DNA from: Arthrobacter stackebrandtii
GTDB taxonomy: Bacteria; Actinomycetota; Actinomycetes; Actinomycetales; Micrococcaceae
Direction: 5' to 3'
DNA length: 64,000 nucleotides
NCBI RefSeq assembly: GCF_017876675.1
Contig: NZ_JAGIOI010000001.1
Location: forward strand, 868,001-932,000
Shown here: one piece after another, positions 35,992 through 44,064 of the stretch
Position numbering within the stretch: position 1 is the stretch's first letter
Layout of the letters: each line of letters opens with the position of its first letter
Notes under the pieces: generated by a model
Told to the model about the DNA's origin: nothing
Seen by the model: the letters and a program-made list of their open reading frames with translations, nothing else
Database searches by the model: none
Position numbers and translations under genes: made by a program

Positions 35992-38004
35992 TCACTGCGA
36001 CAACGGCGAACCCAGCCGCCTCCTGCTCGACGGCAGCGGTGTGCCGGCCGGCGGAAGCACGGCCCGGCCCCGGGCGGCCCGGAGTCCGTTGGCAATGACC
36101 ACCACCTCGGCGAGTTCATGGACCAGGACCACGCCGGCCAGTCCCAGCACCCCGAAGAGCGCCAGGGGGAACAGCACGACGATGATGGCCAGGGCAAGGA
36201 CGATGTTGGCGCCCATGATGCGCCTCCCGCGCCGGGCATGCGCCAGCGCCTGCGGGATGAGCCGCAGGTCGGTGCCGGTGAAGGCCACATCCGCCGACTC
36301 GATGGCCGCAGCGGAACCGGTGGCGCCCATGGCAATTCCGACGTCGGCGGCGGCCAGGGCCGGTGCGTCGTTGATGCCGTCGCCCACCATCGCTGTCACC
36401 TGCCGGGCGGCAAGGGCTTCAACCGCTGCCGCCTTGTCGGCAGGCAGCTGCTCGGCACGGACGTCGGCGATGCCGGCTTCGGCGGCGAGCGCGGCGGCCG
36501 TGCGTGAGTTGTCGCCGGTGAGCATGAGGGTCCCGATCCCCTGGGCCTGCAGCGCTGCAATTGCGGCGGCGGCCTCAGTCTTGAGCTGGTCGCGGATGCC
36601 GATGAGCCCGGCCGGGGCGCCCGCAATCTCCACCACCACAACCGTCATGCCGCGGCTTTCCATCCCGGCACAGGCGCCGCCCAAGCTGCCGGGAGACACC
36701 CACCGCGGGCTGCCCACGCGGGAGGGTGCGCCGTCGACCATCCCGGACATGCCCTGGCCCGGAAACTCGGTGACGCCGGCGGCGGCCGGTGCGCCCGGGT
36801 GCTCGGCGAGGATGGCGGCAGCCAGCGGGTGGGTGCTGTGGGCCTCGAGCGCGGCGGCCACGGCAAGGACCGTGGCGCGGTCGGTTCCGGGCGCGCATTC
36901 GACGGCCGCAACTGCCGGCTTGTTGCGGGTGAGGGTGCCGGTCTTGTCGAAGGCGACGAGCTCCACGGCGCCGAGCTGCTCAAACGCCTCGCCGGACTTG
37001 ATGACCACGCCAAAACGGCTCGAGGCGCCGATCGCGGAGATGACCGTGACCGGCACGGCGATGGCCAGGGCACAGGGCGAAGCTGCAACCAGCACCACCA
37101 GGGCGCGTTCAATCCAGGTGGCGGGGTCGCCGATGAGGAAGCCAAAGAGGGCCACCAGCCCTGCCAGGACCAGCACGATTGGCACGAGCGGCCTGGCGAT
37201 CCTGTCAGCCATGCGCGCCCGCGTACCCTTCCTGGCCTGTGCACCTTCCACGAGCCGGACAATGGTGGTGAGCGAGTTGTCGCGCCCGTCGGCCGTGGCT
37301 TCCAGGCGCAGGCTGCCGCCGCCGTTGATGGACCCTGCGGGCACGGAATCACCCGGCCCCGCCTCCACGGGAATCGATTCACCCGTTATGGCGGAGGTGT
37401 CCAGGCTGGAGCGCCCTGACAGGACGACGGCGTCAGTCGCCACCCGCTCCCCCGGCTTCACCACCAGCACATCCTGCACGCGGATGCCGCCTGCCGGGAT
37501 CACGGTGTCGCCTGAGGCCCTGGAGACAGTTGCCGTGTCCGGGATGAGATCCAGCAGCGACCGCAGCCCGTGCCTGGCCTTGTCCATGGCCCGGTCTTCG
37601 AGGGCTTCGGCGATGGAGAACAGGAACGCCAGCGCGGCAGCCTCACCCACATGGCCCAGCACCACCGCGCCCACGGCGGCAATGCTCATGAGCAGGCCCA
37701 CTCCCACCTGACCGCGCAGCAGCCGGCGGACGGCACCGGGCACGAAGGTGGAGGCGCCGGCAATGAGGCTCAGGGCAAGGAAGACGGTTCCGGCCGGGGC
37801 GGCGCCGCTCCATTGCAGCAGGTAGCCAACTGCGAGGAGGAGCCCGGCGGCAAGCGGGAGCAGCAGGTGGCGGTCCCGCCACCAGGGCACGAACTGCCCA
37901 TCGTGTCCGCCTGCACCGTCTGCGGCTTCGGCGGCACCGGCGCCGCCACCGGCGTCGGGCTTGGTCTTGACGGAGTCGCCCCCGCCGCAGCAGGCGTCAC
38001 TCAT
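35992..38004 (-). CDS. P1B-type heavy-metal ATPase (CmtA/CadA-like)
   Basis: 670-aa metal-exporting ATPase. Instead of a full heavy-metal-associated domain it has a short Cys/Gly N-terminus ('DACCGGGD') . It has eight membrane segments, the TM6 metal-site motif SPC (S309-P310-C311, 'AASPCALAIAVPV'), phosphorylated D353 in 'DKTGTLT', actuator 'TGESIPVEAG', and 'GDGINDAPALAAADVGIAMG'. The SPC motif with a CmtR regulator favours Cd(II)/Pb(II)/Zn(II) export. Its ATG overlaps the cmtR stop by 4 nt, so it is induced with cmtR. The C-terminus is a short basic tail. Confidence 0.94.
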   Translation of the reverse strand: MSDACCGGGDSVKTKPDAGGGAGAAEAADGAGGHDGQFVPWWRDRHLLLPLAAGLLLAVGYLLQWSGAAPAGTVFLALSLIAGASTFVPGAVRRLLRGQVGVGLLMSIAAVGAVVLGHVGEAAALAFLFSIAEALEDRAMDKARHGLRSLLDLIPDTATVSRASGDTVIPAGGIRVQDVLVVKPGERVATDAVVLSGRSSLDTSAITGESIPVEAGPGDSVPAGSINGGGSLRLEATADGRDNSLTTIVRLVEGAQARKGTRARMADRIARPLVPIVLVLAGLVALFGFLIGDPATWIERALVVLVAASPCALAIAVPVTVISAIGASSRFGVVIKSGEAFEQLGAVELVAFDKTGTLTRNKPAVAAVECAPGTDRATVLAVAAALEAHSTHPLAAAILAEHPGAPAAAGVTEFPGQGMSGMVDGAPSRVGSPRWVSPGSLGGACAGMESRGMTVVVVEIAGAPAGLIGIRDQLKTEAAAAIAALQAQGIGTLMLTGDNSRTAAALAAEAGIADVRAEQLPADKAAAVEALAARQVTAMVGDGINDAPALAAADVGIAMGATGSAAAIESADVAFTGTDLRLIPQALAHARRGRRIMGANIVLALAIIVVLFPLALFGVLGLAGVVLVHELAEVVVIANGLRAARGRAVLPPAGTPLPSSRRRLGSPLSQ

Positions 38005-38396
38005 GCTGGTGAACTTTCACCGGCGGCGCCGGCCAATGCGGCGCTTGTCGCTTCACTGCAGCACAGCGGCACCGTGCAATCCGCATCCAGGCAGGGGGCG
38101 CCGTCGTCCACCGCAAGGACCACGTCCACCAGAGCGAGCAGGGCGCGGGTCAGGTGGGGGTCGGCAATTTCGTAGCGGGTCTGGCGGCCGTCCGGGACGG
38201 CGGCGACGATGCCGCAGCCGCGCAGGCAGGCCAGGTGGTTGGAGACGTTGGAGCGGGTCAGCTCCAGCTCCGCAGCGAGCCGGCCGGGGTAGCCCGGGGC
38301 TTCCAGGAGGCTCATGAGGATGCGGGAGCGGGTGGGGTCGGCCATGGCACGGCCCAGCCGGTTCATGACATCAAGGCGGGAGGCAATGGTCAGCAT
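38001..38396 (-). CDS. cmtR: CmtR-type ArsR/SmtB cadmium/lead sensor
   Basis: 131-aa repressor very close to Mycobacterium tuberculosis CmtR: 'LGRAMADPTRSRILMSLLEAPGYPGRLAAELELTRSNVSNHLACLRGCGIV'. The Cd/Pb ligands fall at the same numbers as in the mycobacterial protein: C57 and C61 in 'LACLRGCG' in the recognition helix, and C102 in 'GAPCLDADC'. The C-terminal tail differs in carrying three further cysteines (C107, C112, C113), which might add or alter metal binding. It is first in a two-gene operon with the P-type ATPase. Confidence 0.94.
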   Translation of the reverse strand: MLTIASRLDVMNRLGRAMADPTRSRILMSLLEAPGYPGRLAAELELTRSNVSNHLACLRGCGIVAAVPDGRQTRYEIADPHLTRALLALVDVVLAVDDGAPCLDADCTVPLCCSEATSAALAGAAGESSPA

Positions 38397-38442
38397 GCAC
38401 TGACATTACAGCGGGCACTGACCATTCAGCAAGCGCTGACCA
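38389..38442. promoter_or_regulatory. Candidate CmtR operator region
   Basis: GTCAG - 6 nt - CTGAC is an inverted repeat overlapping the cmtR start (38389-38404), and GCRCTGAC recurs three times in direct order (at about 38398, 38415 and 38434). Repeated half-sites at the start of an autoregulated operon fit a repressor-binding region; not proven. Confidence 0.5.
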
Positions 38443-38466
38443 ATCGCGACCCCGACGGACCGGGAA

Positions 38467-39363
38467 TCAGGCCAGCCCCTCCCTGGCGGGGTCCTGCGGC
38501 GCCCACTGCCCTTCATTCGTCGCAGCCCAGATGGAGAGCAGGCGCAGGGCCTCCTCCGTTGACGAGCCCGGTTCGGCACCGTAGACAATCAGGGACTGGC
38601 CCACGTCTGCCGGCAGGTCCAGCACCTCAAAGGTCAGGTCCAGGTCGCCCACCACCGGGTGGTGCAGCTCCTTGTTTCCCGTGTCGTGGTACCGCACGTC
38701 ATGGTCGGCCCAGAGGGAGGCAAACTCGCCGCTGCCCGCCATGAGCTCGGCAACCAGTTCCTGCAGCGCCCGGTCATGCGGGTCCCGGCCCACCTCGGTG
38801 CGCAGGTTGGCCACCACCTCGGCGGCAGACTTGTTCCAGTCGCGGAAGAACGTGCGGGCGTCCTCATTGAAGAAGAAGTACCGCACGGTGTTGGGCGTTT
38901 CGCCGGGTGCGGTGTCCCCGTACATGCCCGAATAGAGGGCACGGCCCATCATGTTCGCGGCCAGCAGGTCCCGGCTGTTGTTACGCACGAACGCCGGCGC
39001 ATCCGTCAGCCCGTCGACCACCCGCTGCACTGCCGGACGAACAGTTTGGGCGAGTGCGCGGCGGCGCCCCGGCTTGATCGTGGCGGTGCCGGCCGCCAGG
39101 TGGAACAGGTGCTCGCGTTCGGGCTCGGTCAGTTGCAGCGCCCGGGCCAGGGCGTACAGCACGCTCTCGGAAACGCTGCCAAAGTTGCCGCGTTCCAGCT
39201 TGGTGTAATAGTCCACGCTCACCCCGGCCAGCATCGCCACCTCCTCGCGGCGCAGCCCGGCAACCCGGCGGTTGCCACCATACGCGGGCAGCTTGGCCTG
39301 GGCCGGGGTGATTTTCGCCCGGCGCGAGGTGAGGAACGTCCTGATTTCTGCTCGGGGGTCCAT
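38467..39363 (-). CDS. XRE-type regulator with MmyB-like ligand domain
   Basis: 298-aa regulator. N-terminal HTH (about 10-70): 'EIRTFLTSRRAKITPAQAKLPAYGGNRRVAGLRREEVAMLAGVSVDYYTKLERG', the pattern of the MmyB/helix-turn-helix family. The C-terminal 200 residues form the MmyB-type ligand-binding (PAS-like) domain with 'ALYSGMYGDTAPGETPNTVRYFFFNEDARTFFRDW' and 'HHPVVGDLDLTFEVLDLP'. Start at 39363 lies 10 nt after the end of the aldo/keto reductase gene on the same strand, so it probably is cotranscribed with it. Confidence 0.92.
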   Translation of the reverse strand: MDPRAEIRTFLTSRRAKITPAQAKLPAYGGNRRVAGLRREEVAMLAGVSVDYYTKLERGNFGSVSESVLYALARALQLTEPEREHLFHLAAGTATIKPGRRRALAQTVRPAVQRVVDGLTDAPAFVRNNSRDLLAANMMGRALYSGMYGDTAPGETPNTVRYFFFNEDARTFFRDWNKSAAEVVANLRTEVGRDPHDRALQELVAELMAGSGEFASLWADHDVRYHDTGNKELHHPVVGDLDLTFEVLDLPADVGQSLIVYGAEPGSSTEEALRLLSIWAATNEGQWAPQDPAREGLA

Positions 39364-39373
39364 GTGCCCCACA

Positions 39374-40249
39374 CTACGCCTCCGGGATGGGCCGGCCGAA
39401 GGCCTCGAGCGTGACGGAGTCCGGCTCCGGGCCGCCGCGCACGCCCTTGTCCAGCCCGCCCAGCACGGCCATCTGCGCCTCGTCGAGTTCAAAGTCGAAG
39501 ACGTCAAAGTTCTCGGCGATGCGTTCCGGGCGGACCGACTTCGGGATGACCGAATGCCCCAGCTGCAGCTGCCAGCGAAGCATGACCTGGGCGGCACTCT
39601 TGCCGTGGGCTGCGGCGACGGCCAGGATGGCCGGATCGTTGAAGGTGCTGGCGGCACCCCCGCCGCGGTAGGAGGTGATGCCGCCGATCGGCGACCATGC
39701 CTGGGTCAGGATGCCCCGCTCGCGGTTGGCTTCTTGCACGTCCTGTTGGGTGAACCAGGGGTGCAGCTCCACCTGGTTGACGGCAGGCACGACGGCGGTC
39801 CGCTCCCGCAGCGCTGCCAAGTGGCCCGGCATGAAGTTGCTGACCCCGATGGCCCGAACGCTGCCGTCGTCCAGCAGCTTTTCCAGGGCCGTGTAGGCTT
39901 CGATGGTTTTCGTAAAGGCCGTGGGCAGCGGCTGGTGCAGGATGAACAGGTCCAGCTGCTCCACGCCCAGCTTGCCGGCACTCTTGTCAAAGGCGTGCAG
40001 CGTTTCCTCGTAGCCGTAGTCGCTGATCCACACCTTGGTTTCAATGAAGATGTCGGCGCGGTCAACGCCTGAGCGGCGGATGCCCTCGCCCACCTCGCGC
40101 TCATTGCCGTAGGCGGCGGCCGTGTCGATGTGCCGGTAGCCGGTTTTTAGGGCGGCGGCCACGGCATCGGTGGTGGCTTCGGGCGGGGTTTGGAAGACTC
40201 CGAGCCCAATGGCCGGCATGGCGACGTTGTTGTTCAGGGTCAAGTTCAT
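39374..40249 (-). CDS. Aldo/keto reductase (AKR5-like)
   Basis: 291-aa NADPH-dependent reductase with the complete AKR tetrad D42, Y47 ('HIDTAAAYGNE'), K72 ('FIETKVW') and H105 ('LFILHQPLP'). The cofactor-binding 'SVIPKSVRPERIAENFDVFDFEL' is present near the C-terminus. It resembles 2,5-diketo-gluconate reductase-type members. Lies upstream of the XRE regulator and 99 nt downstream of another AKR gene on the same strand. Confidence 0.93.
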   Translation of the reverse strand: MNLTLNNNVAMPAIGLGVFQTPPEATTDAVAAALKTGYRHIDTAAAYGNEREVGEGIRRSGVDRADIFIETKVWISDYGYEETLHAFDKSAGKLGVEQLDLFILHQPLPTAFTKTIEAYTALEKLLDDGSVRAIGVSNFMPGHLAALRERTAVVPAVNQVELHPWFTQQDVQEANRERGILTQAWSPIGGITSYRGGGAASTFNDPAILAVAAAHGKSAAQVMLRWQLQLGHSVIPKSVRPERIAENFDVFDFELDEAQMAVLGGLDKGVRGGPEPDSVTLEAFGRPIPEA

Positions 40250-40348
40250 GGTGGTTCCTTCGTTTCCGGGTTGTTCTGTGACTGTGGGGCTGCGACTTCA
40301 CGAGGACTTTGAGCGTCCGGCGCCAGGCCCGGGCCGGCAGCCATCCGG

Positions 40349-41323
40349 TCAGTAGCCGACGGGCTGGCGGATTGTGTAGGCATTTTCAAGGCGGCCCACC
40401 TCTTCCTCGGTGAGCTTGATGTCCAGGGCGGCTGCGGCGTCGGGCAGGTGGTGCTGCTTCGTGGCGCCCACGATCGGAGCGCTGACCACAGGGTTTTTCA
40501 GCACCCAGGCCAGGGCCACCTGGGCCATGGGCACGCCGCGCTCGGCGGCAATTCCGGCGACGGCCTCAACCACGGGGCGTTCGGCGTCCTCATTGGCGAA
40601 GTGTGCGGCACCTACGGGGTCGTTGTCGGACCGCTTGGTGTGTTCGCCCAGCGGCCGGGCCACCCTGCCCTTGGCGAGCGGGCTGTAGGGGATGCTGCCC
40701 ACGCCCTGGTCGGCGAGCAGGCCAAACATTTCCCGCTCCTCTTCCCGGTACAGCAGGCTGTACTGGTCCTGCATGGAGACAAAGCGGGTCCAGCCCTGGG
40801 CTGAGGCCGTGTACTGCAGCTTGCTGAACTGCCAGGCGTGCATGGCGGAGGCGCCGAGGTAGCGCACCTTGCCGGACTTGACCACGTCGTGCAGCGCCTC
40901 CATGGTTTCCTCCACGGGCGTCTCGGGGTCGAAGCGGTGTATTTGGTAGAGGTCGATGTAGTCGGTGCCGAGGCGTTTGAGTGACGCGTCGACCTGTTCC
41001 ATGATGGCCTTGCGGGACTGGCCTGAGCCGCCGGGGCCGTCGTGCATCTTGAAGTGCACTTTGGTGGCCAGGACAATGTCCTCGCGGCGGGCGTACTTTG
41101 TGATGGCCCGGCCCACGATCTCCTCCGACGTCCCGAAGCCGTACACGTTCGCGGTGTCCCAGAAGGTGATGCCCAGCTCCAGCGCCTGGCGGAAGATTGC
41201 CTCTCCCCCGGCGTCGTCCAGGGCCCATTCGTTGAAGCCGCGGCTCGTGTCGCCAAAGCTCATGCACCCCAGGGCGATGCGGCTGACTTTCAGGCCCGAG
41301 TGGCCAAGTCGTGTGTATTCCAT
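40349..41323 (-). CDS. Aldo/keto reductase (YajO/AKR12-like)
   Basis: 324-aa member of the other main AKR branch: 'MEYTRLGHSGLKVSRIALGCMSFG' N-terminus, tetrad D56, Y61 ('FWDTANVYGFGTSEE'), K88 ('VLATKVHF') and H129 ('DLYQIHRFDP'), and C-terminal 'NPVVSAPIVGATKQHHLPDAAAAL'. It is close to aldehyde reductases of the YajO/Tas type. Likely detoxifies carbonyls; the clustering of two AKRs and a regulator suggests a stress response, which is inference. Confidence 0.93.
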   Translation of the reverse strand: MEYTRLGHSGLKVSRIALGCMSFGDTSRGFNEWALDDAGGEAIFRQALELGITFWDTANVYGFGTSEEIVGRAITKYARREDIVLATKVHFKMHDGPGGSGQSRKAIMEQVDASLKRLGTDYIDLYQIHRFDPETPVEETMEALHDVVKSGKVRYLGASAMHAWQFSKLQYTASAQGWTRFVSMQDQYSLLYREEEREMFGLLADQGVGSIPYSPLAKGRVARPLGEHTKRSDNDPVGAAHFANEDAERPVVEAVAGIAAERGVPMAQVALAWVLKNPVVSAPIVGATKQHHLPDAAAALDIKLTEEEVGRLENAYTIRQPVGY

Positions 41324-41483
41324 GGTTTTCTCCTCGCGTTCGTGGTCTGAAAACCCACGCTACGCCTGGCCGGACACGGGAGGGAGGGCCTGCCAATACC
41401 TGTCACGGCAGGGCCTGCCCCGCGGGAATGGCCGGTTCTAGACTCAACCAAGGCATACGCCCCACAACATGTAAGGAACCGCC

Positions 41484-41891
41484 ATGGAAATCACCGCACC
41501 GCAGCCGACGGGCAAGGGCCCGGCCGAACACTTCACCGGCGACGTCTGGGTGGATCCGGTCCCCGCCGGATCCGCACCATCCAGGGCGCAGGCTGCGATG
41601 GTCCGTTTCTCGCCCGGTGCACACACCTTCTGGCACCGGCACGCCCTGGGCCAGACCATCCACGTCGTGGCCGGCACGGCTCTCGTGGGCGCCCGGGACG
41701 GCCGGATCTGTGAGGCCCGCCCGGGCGACACCGTGAACTGCCCCGGCGGCGAGGACCACTGGCACGGCGCCACGCCGGAATCGTTCATGCAGCATCTGGT
41801 GGTCTCGGACACCGGCGACGGTTCGGTTCCGTCAGTTGTGTGGCTTGAGCCCGTCACCGACTCGCAGTACAGCGGGCCGCGCACTCCCTGA
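41484..41891 (+). CDS. Single-domain cupin
   Basis: 135-aa cupin of the carboxymuconolactone-decarboxylase-associated 'cupin_2' type. Motif 1 is 'FSPGAHTFWHRHALGQTIHVVAGTALVG' (metal ligands His, His and the following Gln in place of Glu) and motif 2 is 'ARPGDTVNCPGGEDHWHGATPE' (ligand His). Proteins of this pattern bind a divalent metal; the substrate is unknown. It is divergent from the AKR gene cluster. Confidence 0.87.
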   Translation: MEITAPQPTGKGPAEHFTGDVWVDPVPAGSAPSRAQAAMVRFSPGAHTFWHRHALGQTIHVVAGTALVGARDGRICEARPGDTVNCPGGEDHWHGATPESFMQHLVVSDTGDGSVPSVVWLEPVTDSQYSGPRTP

Positions 41892-42088
41892 TCCCGCGGG
41901 AAACCAGCCGGCACTGCATTAACGACGCCGTGGCGGAGTCCCGCGAGAAGGCGAAGGTGGCCATCTCGCAACTGCCAGACTGCCCAAAAATTGGAGTGCG
42001 GTTCAGCTGTTTGCCGTCCGGGCTGGCCCTTTCCCCCGCAGGTTGCTGTTTCTGAAGGCCTCGCCTGCTGGATTTACATCGCGCCACA

Positions 42089-42301
42089 CTAGAGGTCTTT
42101 TGTTGACTGGCGATGGGCTGCGAGACCAGCAATCCGGGCCCTTAGTCGATGAAGTTGGGGCATGATGCTGTAAACGACGATGGGGACGGCGACAGTGACG
42201 AGGACAAAAGTTCGCAAGACGGGATTAAGGGTGTCTAGCCAACGGCCCACGGCGAAGTTGATGAGCATCAGGGTGGGGAGAACGGCCAGCCAAATCATCA
42301 A
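42089..42301 (-). CDS. Small two-helix membrane protein
   Basis: 70-aa protein with two hydrophobic segments ('MMIWLAVLPTLMLINFAVG' and 'LRTFVLVTVAVPIVVYSIM') and a basic tail 'PQLHRLRARIAGLAAH'. The pattern, with 'NPVLRTFVLVTVAVPIVVYSIMPQLHRL', resembles the membrane tail attached to some antibiotic-biosynthesis-monooxygenase proteins ('LP-LR-LVLT-VPV-VY-MP-LTRL'), so this could be a free-standing or truncated form. No strong ribosome-binding site was found. Confidence 0.6.
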   Translation of the reverse strand: MMIWLAVLPTLMLINFAVGRWLDTLNPVLRTFVLVTVAVPIVVYSIMPQLHRLRARIAGLAAHRQSTKDL

Positions 42302-42607
42302 TGCCAGTTGATGTTGGCTTGGGGGCTATTCGCGGTGTGCGGGCATCCGATGATTCGTTTGACATGTATTTCCCTGAGTATTTGTTGCAGCCTCCCCCGA
42401 CGGTGAAGCGTGTTGTTGAATTTCTGCCCGGTGTTCCTCCCACCGCCCCGTTGTTCCAATCCACAACGAGGAGCAGACATTGGCAGGGTCCGCCGCATGC
42501 TCCGTGCCCCGGTCCTGGGCGCGGAGCATGCATTGGCAGCGTCCATGGCGGCAGCCCACCCACCGGCAGCTTGTCCGCCCGAAATTCCGACGCGCTCTCA
42601 ACCCGCC
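42302..42607. other. Gene-free region with a long hairpin
   Basis: 306-nt gap, less GC-biased at third positions than flanking genes. It holds a hairpin at 42495-42531 and two copies of ATTGGCAG-GTCC flanking that hairpin. No supported coding sequence; ORFs here lack a ribosome-binding site and family resemblance. Confidence 0.5.
42495..42531. repeat. 15-bp hairpin flanked by short direct repeats
   Basis: GCATGCTCCGTGCCC / GGGCGCGGAGCATGC pair over 15 bp (one G-T) with a 7-nt loop. The words ATTGGCAGGGTCC (about 42479) and ATTGGCAGCGTCC (about 42532) flank it as direct repeats. This could be a small structured RNA, a terminator or a MITE-like remnant. Confidence 0.55.
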
Positions 42608-43285
42608 TTAACTGCCGGCAAGCTGCAGGTTTCCCATCGTGCTGAGCTTGCCAGCGAACCCCAGCGCTTCAGCTGAAAGCTCTGCCATGGCAGCCCTGCG
42701 GGTGCCGTCCACGTCGCTGTTGAGGACGGTCGGGGCGAACCGAACGTGGGCGGCATCCTCAATGCCCACGAAGTTCAGCCAGTCGGCAAAGAACGTACTG
42801 CTGAAGTCCGAGCCGAAGGCTGCCGGCACACCGGGTGCATATACGCCGCTGGTGTGGATGGCCAGCGCCTGCTTCCCCTCCATCAGCCCTCGGTAGCCTT
42901 TCTCGGGATCGAAACCGAAGCTCCAGCCGGGCTGGGTGATGATATCGATCCACTGTTTCAATACGTAGGGCACCCCCGAATTCCACATGGGAATGTTGAA
43001 GACATAGGCATCGGCAGCAGCGAACTGATCGAACACGGCACGCGCAGACTCCCAGGCCTCAGCTTGCTCGGAGGTCTGGCCCTGGCCAGAAAAGACAGCC
43101 ATCTTGGCATCGGCTGCGATACGGCCGAAAGCTGGCAAGGCTCCGTCGCTGAACAGGTCCAGGGTCTCCAAATCGACAACCCCGGGCCCGGCGTCGCGGA
43201 CGGAATCAATGAAATGCCGAGCCAGGCGGAGGGACTCACTGTTGGCGTGGCGGGGCGATGCATTGATGTGGAGAATCTTGGGCAT
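42608..43285 (-). CDS. FMN-dependent NADH-azoreductase / quinone reductase
   Basis: 225-aa flavodoxin-fold enzyme. FMN phosphate loop 'INASPRHANSESLRLARHFID' at the N-terminus, 'FNIPMWNSGVPYVLKQWIDIITQPGWSFGF' (FMN isoalloxazine contacts of the AcpD/AzoR family) and 'KQALAIHTSGVY'. AzoR enzymes reduce azo dyes and quinones by two-electron transfer. It is divergent from an HxlR-family regulator with a conserved N-terminal cysteine, the same arrangement as the YodB-azoR1 quinone response of Bacillus subtilis. Confidence 0.92.
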   Translation of the reverse strand: MPKILHINASPRHANSESLRLARHFIDSVRDAGPGVVDLETLDLFSDGALPAFGRIAADAKMAVFSGQGQTSEQAEAWESARAVFDQFAAADAYVFNIPMWNSGVPYVLKQWIDIITQPGWSFGFDPEKGYRGLMEGKQALAIHTSGVYAPGVPAAFGSDFSSTFFADWLNFVGIEDAAHVRFAPTVLNSDVDGTRRAAMAELSAEALGFAGKLSTMGNLQLAGS

Positions 43286-43312
43286 TGGCTTCCTTTCGAA
43301 GCTTCAGGTACT

Positions 43313-43384
43313 GGGCACTTTGTGCCCCGTTGTCCATGCTGGCCCAACAAATGTCCTGGTGTAAGAACGCACTATTTTGTGCCC
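43313..43384. promoter_or_regulatory. Candidate HxlR operators between azoreductase and regulator
   Basis: GGGCAC-TTT-GTGCCC is a perfect inverted repeat (43313-43327) 28 nt before the azoreductase start, and its half TTTGTGCCC recurs at 43376-43384 towards the hxlR-type gene. Position and repetition suggest binding sites for the divergent regulator. Confidence 0.5.
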
Positions 43385-43475
43385 AAGGAACCTCAATGTT
43401 CCTCCTTCACCGACCTTCCCAACCAGTCCACGTATGCTGGGGCCACGACTTGTGTGAATGAGAAAGTGATGGACA

Positions 43476-43883
43476 GTGACTCTTACCGCTGAACAGAAAC
43501 GCCAGAAAGCCCAGAATCACTACAATGCCTCCTTGGACCTGTGCCCCGCACGGCAGTTGCTTGAGGCCATAAGCAGCAAATGGGTGACCTTGGTGCTGCT
43601 CGCCTTGATTGACGGCAACCGGCGTCACAGTGAACTGCGCAAAATTGTTGCCGGTGCCAGCCAGAAGATGCTCACCTCCACGTTGCGTTCCCTGGAACGG
43701 GACGGACTGGTCGCCCGGCACGTAACATTCTCAGTCCCCGTACGCACGGACTACGAGCTCACACCTCGCGGGCGCTCGCTGCTACACATCATCTTTGAAA
43801 TGAAAGATTGGGCTGAAGACAACATGGATGGCGTGGCGACGTCCCGCGTGGAGTACGACCGCAACCAACCCGGCTTCAATTAG
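43476..43883 (+). CDS. HxlR-family redox-sensing regulator
   Basis: 135-aa winged-helix protein: 'CPARQLLEAISSKWVTLVLLALIDGNRRHSELRKIVAGASQKMLTSTLRSLERDGLVARH' with wing 'PVRTDYELTPRGRSLLHII', the HxlR/DUF24 pattern. C23 ('LDLCPARQLLE') matches the redox-active N-terminal Cys of YodB, HypR and QorR. It probably represses the divergent azoreductase and is inactivated by quinones or oxidants. Start is GTG 43476, with only a weak ribosome-binding site. Confidence 0.92.
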   Translation: MTLTAEQKRQKAQNHYNASLDLCPARQLLEAISSKWVTLVLLALIDGNRRHSELRKIVAGASQKMLTSTLRSLERDGLVARHVTFSVPVRTDYELTPRGRSLLHIIFEMKDWAEDNMDGVATSRVEYDRNQPGFN

Positions 43884-43960
43884 GCCCGCAATCTTCATCG
43901 ACCACGTCAGCCGTCAGCCACAGAGCCTTTCGGCGTCCGCATTCGCCGAGTTCTGACCTC

Positions 43961-43997
43961 CGCCCCGAGATACACGGTAACCGTGCATCTCGGGGCG
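43961..43997. terminator. Bidirectional terminator hairpin
   Basis: CGCCCCGAGAT / ATCTCGGGGCG, 11-bp perfect arms continuing as CACGG/CCGTG inside, a nearly complete 37-nt palindrome between the hxlR-type gene (+) and the flavoprotein gene (-). Confidence 0.8.
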
Positions 43998-44064
43998 GGA
44001 GTCGGCAGGCGTGGTGCGGCGGTCCAGGCACCCGCGGCAAACGTGCCCAGCAACCCGGAAACCG

